A stretch of 64,000 nt of DNA, taken from assembly GCA_016934955.1 (NCBI GenBank), contig JAFGRY010000049.1, forward strand, positions 125,503-189,502. The letters are read 5' to 3'. The notes beneath the pieces are model-generated. The model did not search any database, was not told the DNA's origin, and was given only the letters and a program-made list of their open reading frames with translations. A program made the position numbers and the translations under genes. The DNA comes from a bacterium. Its GTDB lineage: Bacteria > Zhuqueibacterota > QNDG01 > JAGLOF01. Positions 1 through 8,921 of this stretch are shown piece by piece (position 1 is the first letter of the stretch; each line of letters begins with the position of its first letter).

Positions 1-259
1 CGAGGGCGGAATGCTCCCCGATCTGGGGATCACCGCCCGATCCAAGCCCGGCGGTTATATTGTGCCCGATGAGGATACGCCTGTCGCAGGTTATGGCCAG
101 AAGATCCTGGGCATCGGTATTCACGGCAATGGTCTCGATGCCCTTGATGTTCTCCCGGGCGAGCCTGTCGATGGTATTGTTACCGGCACCGCCGATACCG
201 ATTACCTTTATTCTGGTCTGATAGGGCCGGATCTCGTCAATCTGCGCGTCGAGATCCAT
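1..259 (-). CDS. ftsZ: Cell division GTPase FtsZ, N-terminal part (runs off the left edge)
   Basis: This is the first 86 codons of an FtsZ-family tubulin-like GTPase; the rest lies outside the window. FtsZ polymerises at midcell to form the division ring. The fragment starts MDLDAQIDEIRPYQ and then shows the Rossmann start KVIGIGGAGNNTI (about residues 18-30), the nucleotide-contacting AVNTDAQ (about 46-52) and GLGSGGDPQIG (about 71-81). Bacterial FtsZ usually has GGGGNN and GAGANPE at these places; GGAGNNTI and the GGDP form are typical of archaeal FtsZ. The start codon lies 10 nt after the stop of the response regulator gene, with only a weak ribosome site, so the two are probably cotranscribed. 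The family call is firm; subfamily and function cannot be settled from the fragment. Confidence 0.88.
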   Translation of the reverse strand, partial: MDLDAQIDEIRPYQTRIKVIGIGGAGNNTIDRLARENIKGIETIAVNTDAQDLLAITCDRRILIGHNITAGLGSGGDPQIGEHSAL

Positions 260-269
260 CTTGTTTCTT

Positions 270-692
270 TCAGGAGATGTCATCATGCCGATTTCCGACT
301 TCAATATGACTGTTGGTATTGTTCAGCAGCTTGAACACCATGGAACGCAGTTCCTGGATTTCAAACGGTTTTTCGATGTACTCGGTATCGCCCCAGCGGT
401 CGATGGCTTCCCGCACCTCCGCCGACCCGTAGGCCGTCATGACGATGACGTTGATCAGCGGATACTTGGCACGAATCTCGTTGAGAAGCTGCAGTCCGCT
501 CAAACCCGGCATGCGCAGATCCGTGAGCACGAGATCGACACTGTTGTCGGCGAGAAACTGGAGAGCTCCGGTGCCCGTGTTGGCGCAGAACACTTCAAGA
601 TCCGACTTGTCCCGCTTCAGTTTGCGGGAGAGGCTCCATGTGAGATCTTCTTCGTCGTCGACGATGAGAATACGCTTTTTCCGGTCAGACAT
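270..692 (-). CDS. Single-domain response regulator (CheY-like)
   Basis: A 140-residue receiver domain with no output domain. It has the acidic pair VDDEED (residues 11-16), phosphoacceptor Asp58 in VLTDLRMP, Thr86 in VMTAYG and the conserved Lys108 in YIEKPF. About 20 residues after the receiver are unstructured. Such stand-alone receivers pass phosphate on or act by binding a partner protein. It sits directly upstream of ftsZ in what looks like a two-gene unit, separated from the NtrC/kinase genes by a terminator and a sigma-54-like promoter. Its partner kinase is not known; the two upstream kinases are obvious candidates by proximity. Confidence 0.88.
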   Translation of the reverse strand: MSDRKKRILIVDDEEDLTWSLSRKLKRDKSDLEVFCANTGTGALQFLADNSVDLVLTDLRMPGLSGLQLLNEIRAKYPLINVIVMTAYGSAEVREAIDRWGDTEYIEKPFEIQELRSMVFKLLNNTNSHIEVGNRHDDIS

Positions 693-734
693 TCGTAACC
701 TGTTTCAAAATTATTTACCAGGACCAATACTCAA

Positions 735-749
735 GCAAATACCATACCA
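735..749 (-). promoter_or_regulatory. Candidate sigma-54 (-24/-12) promoter for the response regulator-ftsZ unit
   Basis: Read on the minus strand the motif is TGGTATGGTATTTGC: a TGG at -24 and TTGC at -12 with exactly the spacing of the sigma-54 consensus TGGCAC-N5-TTGC. Transcription would start near 723, about 30 nt before the response regulator start at 692. The gene just upstream encodes an NtrC-type sigma-54 activator, which supports the reading. A weaker sigma-70 alternative (TTGCTT-N17-AATAAT) overlaps the site, so promoter class is inferred. Confidence 0.45.
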
Positions 750-823
750 TGGAGACGGTGGTGACCGGCGGGGAGATTGTCGAATGTTTTGATGCAGATA
801 AATCAATTTTAATCAATATGTTA

Positions 824-857
824 TAAAAAACACGGAAAGCGGCCGCTTTCCGTGTTT
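824..857 (-). terminator. Intrinsic terminator after the NtrC-type gene
   Basis: A perfect inverted repeat with arms AACACGGAAAGCGG / CCGCTTTCCGTGTT is followed on the minus strand by a run of T. It ends the GGDEF-kinase-kinase-NtrC unit and separates it from the response regulator-ftsZ unit. Confidence 0.85.
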
Positions 858-905
858 CAGGATGATCGCTCATCCGTTTTTTATCATGTGGTCAAAATCG
901 GACCA

Positions 906-2264
906 CTACATCATTCCATAGGCCTTGAGCTTTTCACGCAGTGTCGAGCGGGAGATATTGAGAATGCGAGCGGCTTTGGACTTGTTTCCGTCAACCGTGT
1001 TGAGTACTTCCAGGATGTGCTCCTTTTCCATTTCCTGCAGTGAGACCCGGCCCAGTGAGGATCTGACGGCCTCCTTCGTATCTCCTTTATCGTGAAGCTC
1101 AATGGGGAGATGTTCCGGAAGCAGGGTGTCTCCCTGACAGAGAATGACGCCCCGCTCGATGACGTTTTTCAGCTCGCGGATATTACCCGGCCATCCGTAC
1201 CCCTGAAACAGCTCTTCGACTTCGGGATCGATATTGGTGACGTTTCGGTTGAATTCCTTGTTGTATTCCTGAAGAAAGACTTTGGCCAGAATCATTGTAT
1301 CCTCTATCCGTTCCACCAGGGGCGGGATTGTTATCTCCATCACTTTCAGACGGTAATAGAGATCGTCTCTGAACTCACCCCGCTTTACGCAGGCGGCCAG
1401 ATCTTCATTTGTCGCGGCGATCACTCTCACGTCTATTTTAATATCCGACACGCCTCCGATGCGTCTGAATGTCTGGGATTCGATGACTCTGAGAAGTTTC
1501 GGCTGCAGGCTTAATTTCATACTCGATATCTCATCGAGAAAAATGGTGCCGCTATTGGCCAGTTCGAACAGCCCCTTCTTCATTGTTTTCGCATCGGTAA
1601 AGGCTCCTTTCTCGAAACCGAAGAGCTCACTTTCCAACAGGTTGTCTGGCAGGGCGCTGCAGTTGAGCTTGATAAACGGCTGCTCCGCGCGCTGGCTCGA
1701 ATAATGGATGGCATTGGCGACGAGTTCCTTGCCCGTGCCGCTGTCTCCCTGTATAAGGACGGACGTCTTCGGCGTGGCGGCGACAACGCTCACGAGATGT
1801 TTGACTTCCTTGATTTTGGTGCTGTTTCCAAACATGGCATCACAGGGATCGCTCTTGTCCCGCTTCCTTTTCAGCCTCGCAACTTCCCGTTTCAATTCAA
1901 ATGTTTCAAGCGCCTTGGCAACGACGAATTTGACCTCATCGAGTTCGAAGGGCTTCATGAGATAATCGTAGGCGCCTTTTTTCATCGCTTCAATCGCCGG
2001 CTTTGGATCGGTTGATGCGGTCATCATGAGTACAAGAATATCCGGATCCCGTTCCTTTATTTTCTGCAGCACTTCGATGCCGTTCATTTTAGGAAGACGC
2101 AGGTCGAGCAGAACGAGGTCGATGAGTTCATTATTGATTAATTTCACCGCCTCTTCCCCGCTGGCTGCTGAATAGAGTTTGTATCCCTCTTTTTTCAGAA
2201 CCTGGTTTAGGGTGAACAGCAGATCGTCGTTATCTTCGACAATGAGAATCTTCGCGTTCTTCAT
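906..2264 (-). CDS. NtrC-family sigma-54-dependent response regulator
   Basis: A 452-residue activator with receiver, AAA+ and Fis-type DNA-binding domains. The receiver has phosphoacceptor Asp54 in VLLDLRLP and Lys104 in LMKPFE. The AAA+ domain (about 145-375) has Walker A GDSGTGKE (173-180) and Walker B GTIFLDE (D244). The sigma-54 contact loop reads GAFTDA (220-225) rather than GAFTGA. The C-terminus carries a Fis-like helix-turn-helix with NKSKAARILNISRSTL. Phosphorylation would license ATP-driven opening of sigma-54 promoters. Its ATG overlaps the stop of the upstream kinase as TAATG, so the two are translationally coupled and likely form a cognate pair. Confidence 0.93.
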   Translation of the reverse strand: MKNAKILIVEDNDDLLFTLNQVLKKEGYKLYSAASGEEAVKLINNELIDLVLLDLRLPKMNGIEVLQKIKERDPDILVLMMTASTDPKPAIEAMKKGAYDYLMKPFELDEVKFVVAKALETFELKREVARLKRKRDKSDPCDAMFGNSTKIKEVKHLVSVVAATPKTSVLIQGDSGTGKELVANAIHYSSQRAEQPFIKLNCSALPDNLLESELFGFEKGAFTDAKTMKKGLFELANSGTIFLDEISSMKLSLQPKLLRVIESQTFRRIGGVSDIKIDVRVIAATNEDLAACVKRGEFRDDLYYRLKVMEITIPPLVERIEDTMILAKVFLQEYNKEFNRNVTNIDPEVEELFQGYGWPGNIRELKNVIERGVILCQGDTLLPEHLPIELHDKGDTKEAVRSSLGRVSLQEMEKEHILEVLNTVDGNKSKAARILNISRSTLREKLKAYGMM

Positions 2265-4153
2265 TACACGCTCCTGGTGGGTAATAACATGGTAAATTTG
2301 GTGCCTTTTCCTTTTTCACTCTTTACGGTGAGTTCCCCCCCATGCTCCTTGATGATACGGTATACGATGGAAAGGCCCAGACCAAGTCCGCTGGGTTTTG
2401 TCGTGAAAAAGGGGTCGAATATGGTTTCGAGATGGTCCCGGTCAATACCCTCCCCGGTATCGGTCACATCTACCCGTACGTAACGGCGGCCCGATTTTGC
2501 GGATTCGGGAATGACCGCCTCCGCGTCGGGCCAGAATTCAATGGTCAGTCTGCCGCCGTTTTCCATCGCTTCAATGGCATTGAGCAGCAGATTCAGAAAG
2601 ACCTGCTGTACCTGCTGTCCGTCCACCATCACCGGTTCTATATCGTCATGAACGATTTCACTGTACTCGACTCCCGTGAGCGACATTTTCTTATGGATGA
2701 GATTGTACACTTCTCTGAGTATTTCAGGAAGGTCGTGAAGTCTGCGGTCGGGCGGTTTCGGCCTGGCGTAGGCGAAGAAGGTCTTAAGCAGTTCATCGAG
2801 CCTGTTAACCTGCCGCACGATCCGGTTGAGGTACTCCTTGCGGGGATCGTCCGATTGCTCGAACTCTTCGTCACATGCCTGGGCGAGGGCCTTGATGCCG
2901 GCGAGGGGATTTTTAATTTCATGGGCGATTCCGGAAGCGAGGACGCCCAGGGATACGAGCCGGTCCATCCGGATGACTTCCGTCTGCATCTGTTTGAGCA
3001 GGCTGATGTCGCGAAAGGACACAATGGTGCCGACCTTATGATTGAGATTGTCGATTCTGTTGGTGGACGTGAATCCGATGGAGATGGTGCGGCCGGTTTT
3101 TGTTGTCAGTTCCGTTTCCCGGCTGTAATTGAGGGTGCCAGACTTCTGGGGCATGGAGAGTATTTTTTGCGCCTGTTCCGGATTGAGGATGTCATTGATG
3201 TGCTTTCCCACCGCTTCTTCGGGGCTGTATTCCAGTATCTTCACCGCACCGGCGTTCAGCGAGGTCACCATCCCTTCCAGATCCACGGTCAGGAGGCCCG
3301 CTTCCATGCTCTGAATAATGCTTTCGTTGAAATTTTTGAGATCGAGAATCTCTTTTTCCATCCGTTTCTGATCGGTGACGTCCCGGGCAATACCCATCGA
3401 ACCGACGATTCGGCCGCGTTCGACAATGGGCGTGATATTGAATGAAAGCACCTTCTCCTTTTCCGGGTCACCGTCCACCCGCGCCTCGAACACCCGGGCC
3501 CTGCCCTGGTGTGCCATTTCGTAGTGGTTCCAGGTGAGTTGACGGTCTTCGGGAGCGATGAGCGAAAGGAACGAATGGCCGATCCAGTTCTCTTTGTGCT
3601 TGTCCGTAAGCGCTGAAAACCGGTTGTTGATGTAGACAAACGTGCCGTCGCTGTCCAGGGTGAAGATGAGGTCGTCGGCATTCTCCAGGAGATCACGGTA
3701 CCGGTATTCCGATCGTTTCACTTCCTGGCGCAGTTCCTGGTTTTTCTTGATGATCTCAACATCGAGAAAGATGTTTTCGATCACTTCCCGCATCTCATGG
3801 GCTCCGAAGGGCTTGGTAAACCAGCCCCAGAGCCCCATTTCGATCAATGTATCCTTGTAGATACGCTTGTACTGCTCGTTGGAGAAAAAAATGAAGGGAG
3901 TCGACATGTATCGCGCGTAGCGCGGATCTTCGGAAAAACGGGTGAAGATTGTTTTGCCGTCGAGATCCTTGGTGATGAATTCGCTGATGATGAGTTTGGG
4001 ATTGGTGCGAACGATCTCCCGCAGGCCGTCGGTTCCAGATGCCGCCCTCACGATGGAGAGTCCCGTCCCCTGCAGCGCGTAGTGCAGCAGCGTTTCCGTT
4101 CCCGGATCGGGATCGATAACCAGGATCACCTTTTTCTTTTTCAGTTGTACCAT
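2264..4153 (-). CDS. NtrB-type PAS histidine kinase with an N-terminal pseudo-receiver
   Basis: A soluble sensor kinase of 629 residues from the ATG at 4153, which lies 4 nt past the upstream stop; an in-frame TTG at 4165 is the alternative. Order: receiver-like domain (about 8-130), two PAS domains (about 148-265 and 275-390), HisKA with His411 in SGIAHEIKNPL, and a GHKL ATPase ending with DTGEGI and GLGLSI. The receiver has Glu58 (LIISEF) where the phosphorylated Asp should be, while the conserved Ser and Lys (FFSNEQ, FTKPFG) remain, so it probably cannot be phosphorylated normally. Immediately upstream of the NtrC-type gene, it is the likely kinase for that regulator. Confidence 0.9.
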   Translation of the reverse strand: MVQLKKKKVILVIDPDPGTETLLHYALQGTGLSIVRAASGTDGLREIVRTNPKLIISEFITKDLDGKTIFTRFSEDPRYARYMSTPFIFFSNEQYKRIYKDTLIEMGLWGWFTKPFGAHEMREVIENIFLDVEIIKKNQELRQEVKRSEYRYRDLLENADDLIFTLDSDGTFVYINNRFSALTDKHKENWIGHSFLSLIAPEDRQLTWNHYEMAHQGRARVFEARVDGDPEKEKVLSFNITPIVERGRIVGSMGIARDVTDQKRMEKEILDLKNFNESIIQSMEAGLLTVDLEGMVTSLNAGAVKILEYSPEEAVGKHINDILNPEQAQKILSMPQKSGTLNYSRETELTTKTGRTISIGFTSTNRIDNLNHKVGTIVSFRDISLLKQMQTEVIRMDRLVSLGVLASGIAHEIKNPLAGIKALAQACDEEFEQSDDPRKEYLNRIVRQVNRLDELLKTFFAYARPKPPDRRLHDLPEILREVYNLIHKKMSLTGVEYSEIVHDDIEPVMVDGQQVQQVFLNLLLNAIEAMENGGRLTIEFWPDAEAVIPESAKSGRRYVRVDVTDTGEGIDRDHLETIFDPFFTTKPSGLGLGLSIVYRIIKEHGGELTVKSEKGKGTKFTMLLPTRSV

Positions 4154-4157
4154 AATC

Positions 4158-6302
4158 TTATGCAATCGTCGCTACGGGAATACTGAAGGAAAATACGGAT
4201 CCGACTCCCAGTTTGCTGTTGACTCTGATGGTGCCCCCGTGCTGTTCCACTATCTCCCGGGCGAGAGCGAGGCCGAGACCCGACCCTTCAGTGGCCTGGT
4301 CGCTCTCTTCGCTTTCGGCAACGCGGTAAAACTTGTTGAAAATATAGGGCAGCGATTCTTTGGGGATTCCGTATCCATTATCGATAATGCTGACCTGGAT
4401 GCGGTTCTCCTCCACTTTCAGTTCAATGCCGATCTTTGAATTGACCGGACTGTATTTGACCGCGTTGCTGAACAGGTTCAGAATGACCTGTTCGATGAAG
4501 TCCTGGTCGCCGGAGGCGAGGGGCAGTTTCTCAGGGATCTCCGTGATCACCTTGATATTTTTCTGCTTTGCCATCCCGTTGTGGAAGAGGGTGATTTTCT
4601 CAACCAGCTGTTTCATGTCGAACGGCAGCATGTTGATTTCCGTCTTTCCGGCTTCGAGGCGGGAAAGATCGAGGAATTTATTGACCAGCTCTGTCAATCT
4701 GCTCGATTCATTGAGAATCACCTGGGCATATTCTTTTGCCTGATCCTCGAGCACATGTGAATCGAGAAGCAGTTCACTGAAACCGTAAATGGACGTAAGC
4801 GGTGATTTCAATTCATGGGCAACCATGGAAATGAGTTCGGTCTTGATCGTATCGGCTTCTTTTTCTTTGGTGATGTCGCGAATGATGGTGACAACACCTG
4901 ACGCGAGCCCTTCATCGCTGATGACATTTGCCGCGTGGGCAAGGAACACCTTCGGTTTTCGAAATCCGGCGACGTTGAACTGGAACTCGGCGTGATTCAC
5001 CGTGCTTCCCTTTCGCACCGATTTCACGAGTCTTGTGAGCTCGGGGATCTTCAGAATATCTTTCAGCGGCTTGTCGATGGAGGCCGGTTCCTGAACGGCA
5101 AACCATTTTTCCGTGACGGGATTCAGCATGAGAACGCAGTCGTCCGAATCGGTGACGATGATGCCGTCGGCAATGTTTTTGAGAATCGTTTCGACCTTGT
5201 TTTTCCGGTTGACGATGCCGTGAACATCGATCTCCCTGAATCGCACCATCTCCGAGGACATGTAATTGAACACCTTCACCAGGCGGTTCAATTCCCTGTC
5301 TTTCGACTCCGGGATCATTTCGTCGAAATTACCCCTGGCGATCTCGGATGCCGTATCGATCAGCGCCCGCACGGGTCTGTCGAGCCGGGGCGAGAGAAAA
5401 CGGGCAAAGAGACCGGAAACGAGAAGCAGCAGAACCAGGTGGAGCGGTCCGGGCCAGCGGATGCGCCCGCCGCCCGTGGGGCCGCCCGAACCGGCTGCCG
5501 CCGATTCCACCGGGACGGTGATGATGACGGACCAGGGAAGATTCGGCAGTTCCAGTCTGGCTGCACGTATACGGCCGTCGGTCAGTTCGGCCTTGTTTTT
5601 CAGGGAAACGGCACTGCCGGAGGGCGGAGAGCCGGCAAGAAGAAATCCGGCCGTATCGACGATTGCGATTGATTCACCTTTCTTCTCCAGGGACCCGGTC
5701 AGCAGGGAGAGGGAATCGAGGGACAAAAACAGTTCCAGAGCCTGGCGCGTCCGGCTGTCGGGCAGGAAAATACCCAGCGAAACAATGGGCGCTTCCGTGC
5801 CGGCACCGGACAGCTGCCTTCTCGCGTAGAGCTCAGTCGCACCGGCCGGACGGTCCAAGGGGCCGGAATAGACGAATTGAATGATTCTGGCCTGGGGCAT
5901 GCCGGTTATGCCGTGTGCCGCCAGTTCCTCCGGCACGGTGCTGCGCAGCACCCGCAGCGGATTATCTCTGTTCCTGTACCAGACGACAGCGCTGAAGATA
6001 TCCCTCCTCCGGTCCAGCCAGCGCTTGATCATACTCTCATCGTTTCCCCCGGATGAATCGAGAGCCGCCCCGAGGGCAGTAAGCTGCTGAAGCCGGGGGT
6101 CGGTCCAGTGCAGGGTGATATTCCGGGAGATCTCCTCGGCGCGCTGTTTCAGAGAAACCGGCGGAGGCGCCGGAGTGCGGCGGACCGGAGCCCTTCGTCC
6201 TTCGAGCAGCCCGGCCAGCAGCAGAACAAGTGCGCCGGAAAGAAATAATCCGATCCAGCAGATGATGAACGAGCGTTCCCGAAATATGGATGTCTTTTTC
6301 AT
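4158..6302 (-). CDS. Transmembrane sensor histidine kinase (HAMP-PAS-HisKA-HATPase)
   Basis: A 714-residue membrane kinase. Membrane segments lie at about residues 11-30 and 287-303 and enclose a periplasmic sensing region with Cache-like character. A HAMP linker (about 303-355), a PAS domain (about 368-478), HisKA with His496 in MVAHELKSPLTS, and an ATPase domain with NLFSNAVKYSP, DNGYGIP and GSGLGLAL follow. The layout resembles PhoR/VicK kinases. The ATG at 6302 is preferred over further upstream starts because MKKTSIF leads straight into the first membrane helix and lies 16 nt after the GGDEF gene. Signal and partner are unknown; neighbours suggest a shared signalling operon. Confidence 0.9.
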   Translation of the reverse strand: MKKTSIFRERSFIICWIGLFLSGALVLLLAGLLEGRRAPVRRTPAPPPVSLKQRAEEISRNITLHWTDPRLQQLTALGAALDSSGGNDESMIKRWLDRRRDIFSAVVWYRNRDNPLRVLRSTVPEELAAHGITGMPQARIIQFVYSGPLDRPAGATELYARRQLSGAGTEAPIVSLGIFLPDSRTRQALELFLSLDSLSLLTGSLEKKGESIAIVDTAGFLLAGSPPSGSAVSLKNKAELTDGRIRAARLELPNLPWSVIITVPVESAAAGSGGPTGGGRIRWPGPLHLVLLLLVSGLFARFLSPRLDRPVRALIDTASEIARGNFDEMIPESKDRELNRLVKVFNYMSSEMVRFREIDVHGIVNRKNKVETILKNIADGIIVTDSDDCVLMLNPVTEKWFAVQEPASIDKPLKDILKIPELTRLVKSVRKGSTVNHAEFQFNVAGFRKPKVFLAHAANVISDEGLASGVVTIIRDITKEKEADTIKTELISMVAHELKSPLTSIYGFSELLLDSHVLEDQAKEYAQVILNESSRLTELVNKFLDLSRLEAGKTEINMLPFDMKQLVEKITLFHNGMAKQKNIKVITEIPEKLPLASGDQDFIEQVILNLFSNAVKYSPVNSKIGIELKVEENRIQVSIIDNGYGIPKESLPYIFNKFYRVAESEESDQATEGSGLGLALAREIVEQHGGTIRVNSKLGVGSVFSFSIPVATIA

Positions 6303-6318
6303 GGGCAGAGCCTGATCG

Positions 6319-7245
6319 TCACTTTTGTACACCAGTATCGGGGCAGAGAATGGTTCGGTTTCGCCCCTCTTCCTTCGCCCGGTAGAGCGCCTGATCCGCC
6401 AGGGTGATGAGCATATCCCGTGTATCCGTGTCCTCGGGATAGGAAGCAATACCGATGCTCACGGTAACGCGGGTGCCGGAAAAATCCGTTTCCTGAATGA
6501 GATTGCGAATTTTTTCCCCCACGATCAGCGCTGACTGTTTCGCTGTTCCCGGCAGGATCAGAACGAATTCTTCGCCGCCGTACCGGGCAGGACAGTCCAC
6601 TTCCCTGACGTGGGTGCGAAGCATTTCCGCGAACTCCCGTAACAGCGTGTCCCCGGCAGGATGGCCGAAGGTGTCGTTGTATCGTTTGAAGTGGTCGATA
6701 TCTATCATCAGCAGGGAAAGCGGCAGTCCGAACCGTTTGGATCGCTGTATCTCGAGGTGCAGGCGGTGCTGAAACGCCCGATAGTTGAACAGGTCGGTGA
6801 GACCGTCTGTAACGGCCAGTTTGTTCAGTTTTTTTTTGGCTATTTCCAGCTCTTCAACTTTTTCCGCCAGGGCGCGGTAGAGTGTCCCGATACGAACCAG
6901 TGATTTGATGCGGGTTGTAAGCTCGACCTTGTTGTAGGGCTTGCTGATAAAGTCGTCGGCGCCTGCCTCGATGCCACGGATCCGTTCTTCATTTCCCCTG
7001 AGCGCAGTGGCAAGAATGATGGGGATATATTTGAACTCTTCCGATGCTTTCAGTTCTCTGCAGACATCGTATCCGTCCATATTCGGGAGCATGACATCGA
7101 GGACGATGACATCGGGCTGAATATCGCTGACGGTCCGCAGTGCTTCCTGCCCGTTCCGGGCGAACCTGACATCGTAGCCCTCGGCGGTGAGATAGGTCTT
7201 GAGAAGGAGGCGGTTGTTCGCTTCATCATCCACGACGAAGATCAC
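6319..7245 (-). CDS. PleD-like response regulator with diguanylate cyclase (GGDEF) domain
   Basis: A 308-residue protein joining a receiver (phosphoacceptor Asp50 in VIVLDVMLP, Lys102 in ISKPYN) to a GGDEF domain (about 140-300). The active site GGEEF is intact at 223-227, so it should make cyclic di-GMP from two GTP. An RxxD inhibitory site (R214-D217) sits exactly five residues before GGEEF, the standard place for product inhibition. The start is uncertain: GTG at 7245 gives a protein beginning at the receiver's first strand, and a few extra residues from an upstream unusual start are possible. It is first in a row of four signalling genes. Confidence 0.88.
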   Translation of the reverse strand: MIFVVDDEANNRLLLKTYLTAEGYDVRFARNGQEALRTVSDIQPDVIVLDVMLPNMDGYDVCRELKASEEFKYIPIILATALRGNEERIRGIEAGADDFISKPYNKVELTTRIKSLVRIGTLYRALAEKVEELEIAKKKLNKLAVTDGLTDLFNYRAFQHRLHLEIQRSKRFGLPLSLLMIDIDHFKRYNDTFGHPAGDTLLREFAEMLRTHVREVDCPARYGGEEFVLILPGTAKQSALIVGEKIRNLIQETDFSGTRVTVSIGIASYPEDTDTRDMLITLADQALYRAKEEGRNRTILCPDTGVQK

Positions 7246-7354
7246 GCCCCGCGTATGTGCGGTGTCTCTATTAACGTGCAGATCCCCCTAATTAATAATG
7301 CCGCCATCTGCAGCTAACGGACCGGTACCGAACAGGTCGGGTTAAGGGCCGGGC

Positions 7355-8806
7355 TTATGCTTTTTTCATATAGTTTACGTCCAGCTGTCTCGCGGCGAGC
7401 CCTTCATCAAGCCGGCCCACCGGTGTGGTCAGCGGTGCTTCATGAAGCCGTTCCGGATCTGTTTCCGCCTCGCGCGCAATGGCGATCATGGCCTCGGCAA
7501 ACGCGTCGAGCGTCTCCTTGGATTCGGTTTCCGTTGGTTCGATCATCAGCGCTTCATGCACAATCAGCGGGAAATAGATCGTCGGAGCGTGAAACCCGTA
7601 ATCGAGGAGCCTTTTGGCCATGTCCAGGGTTTTCACCCCCAGTTCTTTCTGCCGGTCTCCGGAGAGAACGAATTCATGCATGGCGTGCTGCGTGTGCGGA
7701 AGATCGAAATAGGGCTCGAGCCGGCGCATCAGGTAGTTGGCATTTATGATCGCGTTTTTGCTCACGCGCTTTACCCCTTCCCCGCCCAGGGTACGGAGAT
7801 ACACATAGGCGCGAACCATTACGCCGAAATTTCCATAGAAACTCTGAATTTTCCCGATGGAATCGGGTCTGTCGTAATCGCAGGCATAGGCTCCGTCGCG
7901 TTTAACGATGACGGGGCTGGGAAGAAACTGTTCCAGCCGTGAAACGACACCCACCGGACCGCTTCCGGGCCCGCCTCCCCCGTGGGGCGTGGAAAAGGTT
8001 TTGTGCAGATTGAAATGGAGGATGTCGAACCCGATCTTTCCCGGTTGCACCAGGCCCATCAGCGCGTTTAAATTGGCTCCGTCCATATACAGGAGGGCGC
8101 CGGCATCGTGGACCAGGCGTGCGATTTCCTCGATCTGTGTTTCAAAAAGCCCCAGCGTATTGGGGTTGGTCAGCATGAACCCGGCCACGTCCTCGTTGAG
8201 GTGAGCCTTCAGGTCGGCGATGTCGACAAGTCCCGCTTCAGTTGATTGTATCTGAACGGTGTCGTACCCGGTGATGGTGGCGCTGGCGGGATTGGTGCCG
8301 TGTGCCGAATCGGGCAGAATGATGGTCTTTCTCGGGTTGCCCTGCCACTCGTGAAAGGCCCGCATGATTTTGATCCCGGTCATCTCCCCGTGGGCGCCTG
8401 CTGCCGGCTGCAGTGTGACGGCTGCCATGCCCGATATTTCGCAGAGATAATCGCCCAGTTCGCCCATCAGCTGCAGTGCTCCGGCAATATCCTCTTCGGG
8501 CTGGAACGGATGCAGTGATGCGAGGCCGTCCAGCCGCGCCAGTGTTTCATTTATTTTCGGGTTGTATTTCATGGTGCATGATCCGAGGGGATAGAATCCT
8601 TTGTCCACGTGATGATTTTTCGCGGACAGGCGGTGGAAATGGCGCATGACGTCCATTTCGCTGACCTCGGGCAGGGGTGCGTCTTCCCGGCGCAGGAAGG
8701 AAGCCGGTATCATTTCGTCCAGCGGTTTGCGCGGTACATCCAGGTCTGAGAGAGAATAGCCTCTGCGGCCCTGAGAGCTGATTTCAAAGAGAAGCGGTTC
8801 TGCCAT
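7355..8806 (-). CDS. gcvPB: Glycine dehydrogenase (decarboxylating) subunit 2, P-protein
   Basis: The 483-residue beta subunit of the two-subunit glycine cleavage P-protein, a PLP enzyme that decarboxylates glycine and passes the aminomethyl group to lipoylated H-protein. The PLP lysine lies in [17 protein letters not shown], and [10 protein letters not shown] and [10 protein letters not shown] are family hallmarks. The start at 8806 has a strong GGAGGT site 5 nt away; an in-frame ATG 14 codons earlier is less likely. The partner genes gcvPA, gcvT and gcvH are not beside it. An L-protein (31589-33007) and glyA (37453-38736) occur elsewhere in the window. Confidence 0.95.
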   Translation of the reverse strand: MAEPLLFEISSQGRRGYSLSDLDVPRKPLDEMIPASFLRREDAPLPEVSEMDVMRHFHRLSAKNHHVDKGFYPLGSCTMKYNPKINETLARLDGLASLHPFQPEEDIAGALQLMGELGDYLCEISGMAAVTLQPAAGAHGEMTGIKIMRAFHEWQGNPRKTIILPDSAHGTNPASATITGYDTVQIQSTEAGLVDIADLKAHLNEDVAGFMLTNPNTLGLFETQIEEIARLVHDAGALLYMDGANLNALMGLVQPGKIGFDILHFNLHKTFSTPHGGGGPGSGPVGVVSRLEQFLPSPVIVKRDGAYACDYDRPDSIGKIQSFYGNFGVMVRAYVYLRTLGGEGVKRVSKNAIINANYLMRRLEPYFDLPHTQHAMHEFVLSGDRQKELGVKTLDMAKRLLDYGFHAPTIYFPLIVHEALMIEPTETESKETLDAFAEAMIAIAREAETDPERLHEAPLTTPVGRLDEGLAARQLDVNYMKKA

Positions 8807-8880
8807 CGATACCTCCGGACTGGTCGTTATCGCATCCTGATGCTGCATTCAAGTCTTTTAAACTAACAATTTCTCCCACG

Positions 8881-8910
8881 ATAATCAACTAAATTTTATC
8901 TAATACTCAA
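8881..8910 (-). promoter_or_regulatory. Weak candidate sigma-70 promoter for gcvPB
   Basis: On the minus strand TTGAGT (8905-8910) and GATTAT (8881-8886) are separated by 18 nt in an AT-rich patch. The match is modest. It lies in the 183-bp divergent gap between gcvPB and dsrC. Confidence 0.3.
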
Positions 8911-8921
8911 GAAAAAAGCAC

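Noticed and set aside
888-906. Small inverted repeat GTGGTC/GACCAC around the end of the NtrC-type gene
   Set aside because: Short, with no T-run, and a far better terminator lies 30 nt downstream.
2342-3445. Open frame of 367 codons on the plus strand opposite the PAS kinase
   Set aside because: Antisense shadow without motifs or ribosome site; the kinase on the other strand is unambiguous.
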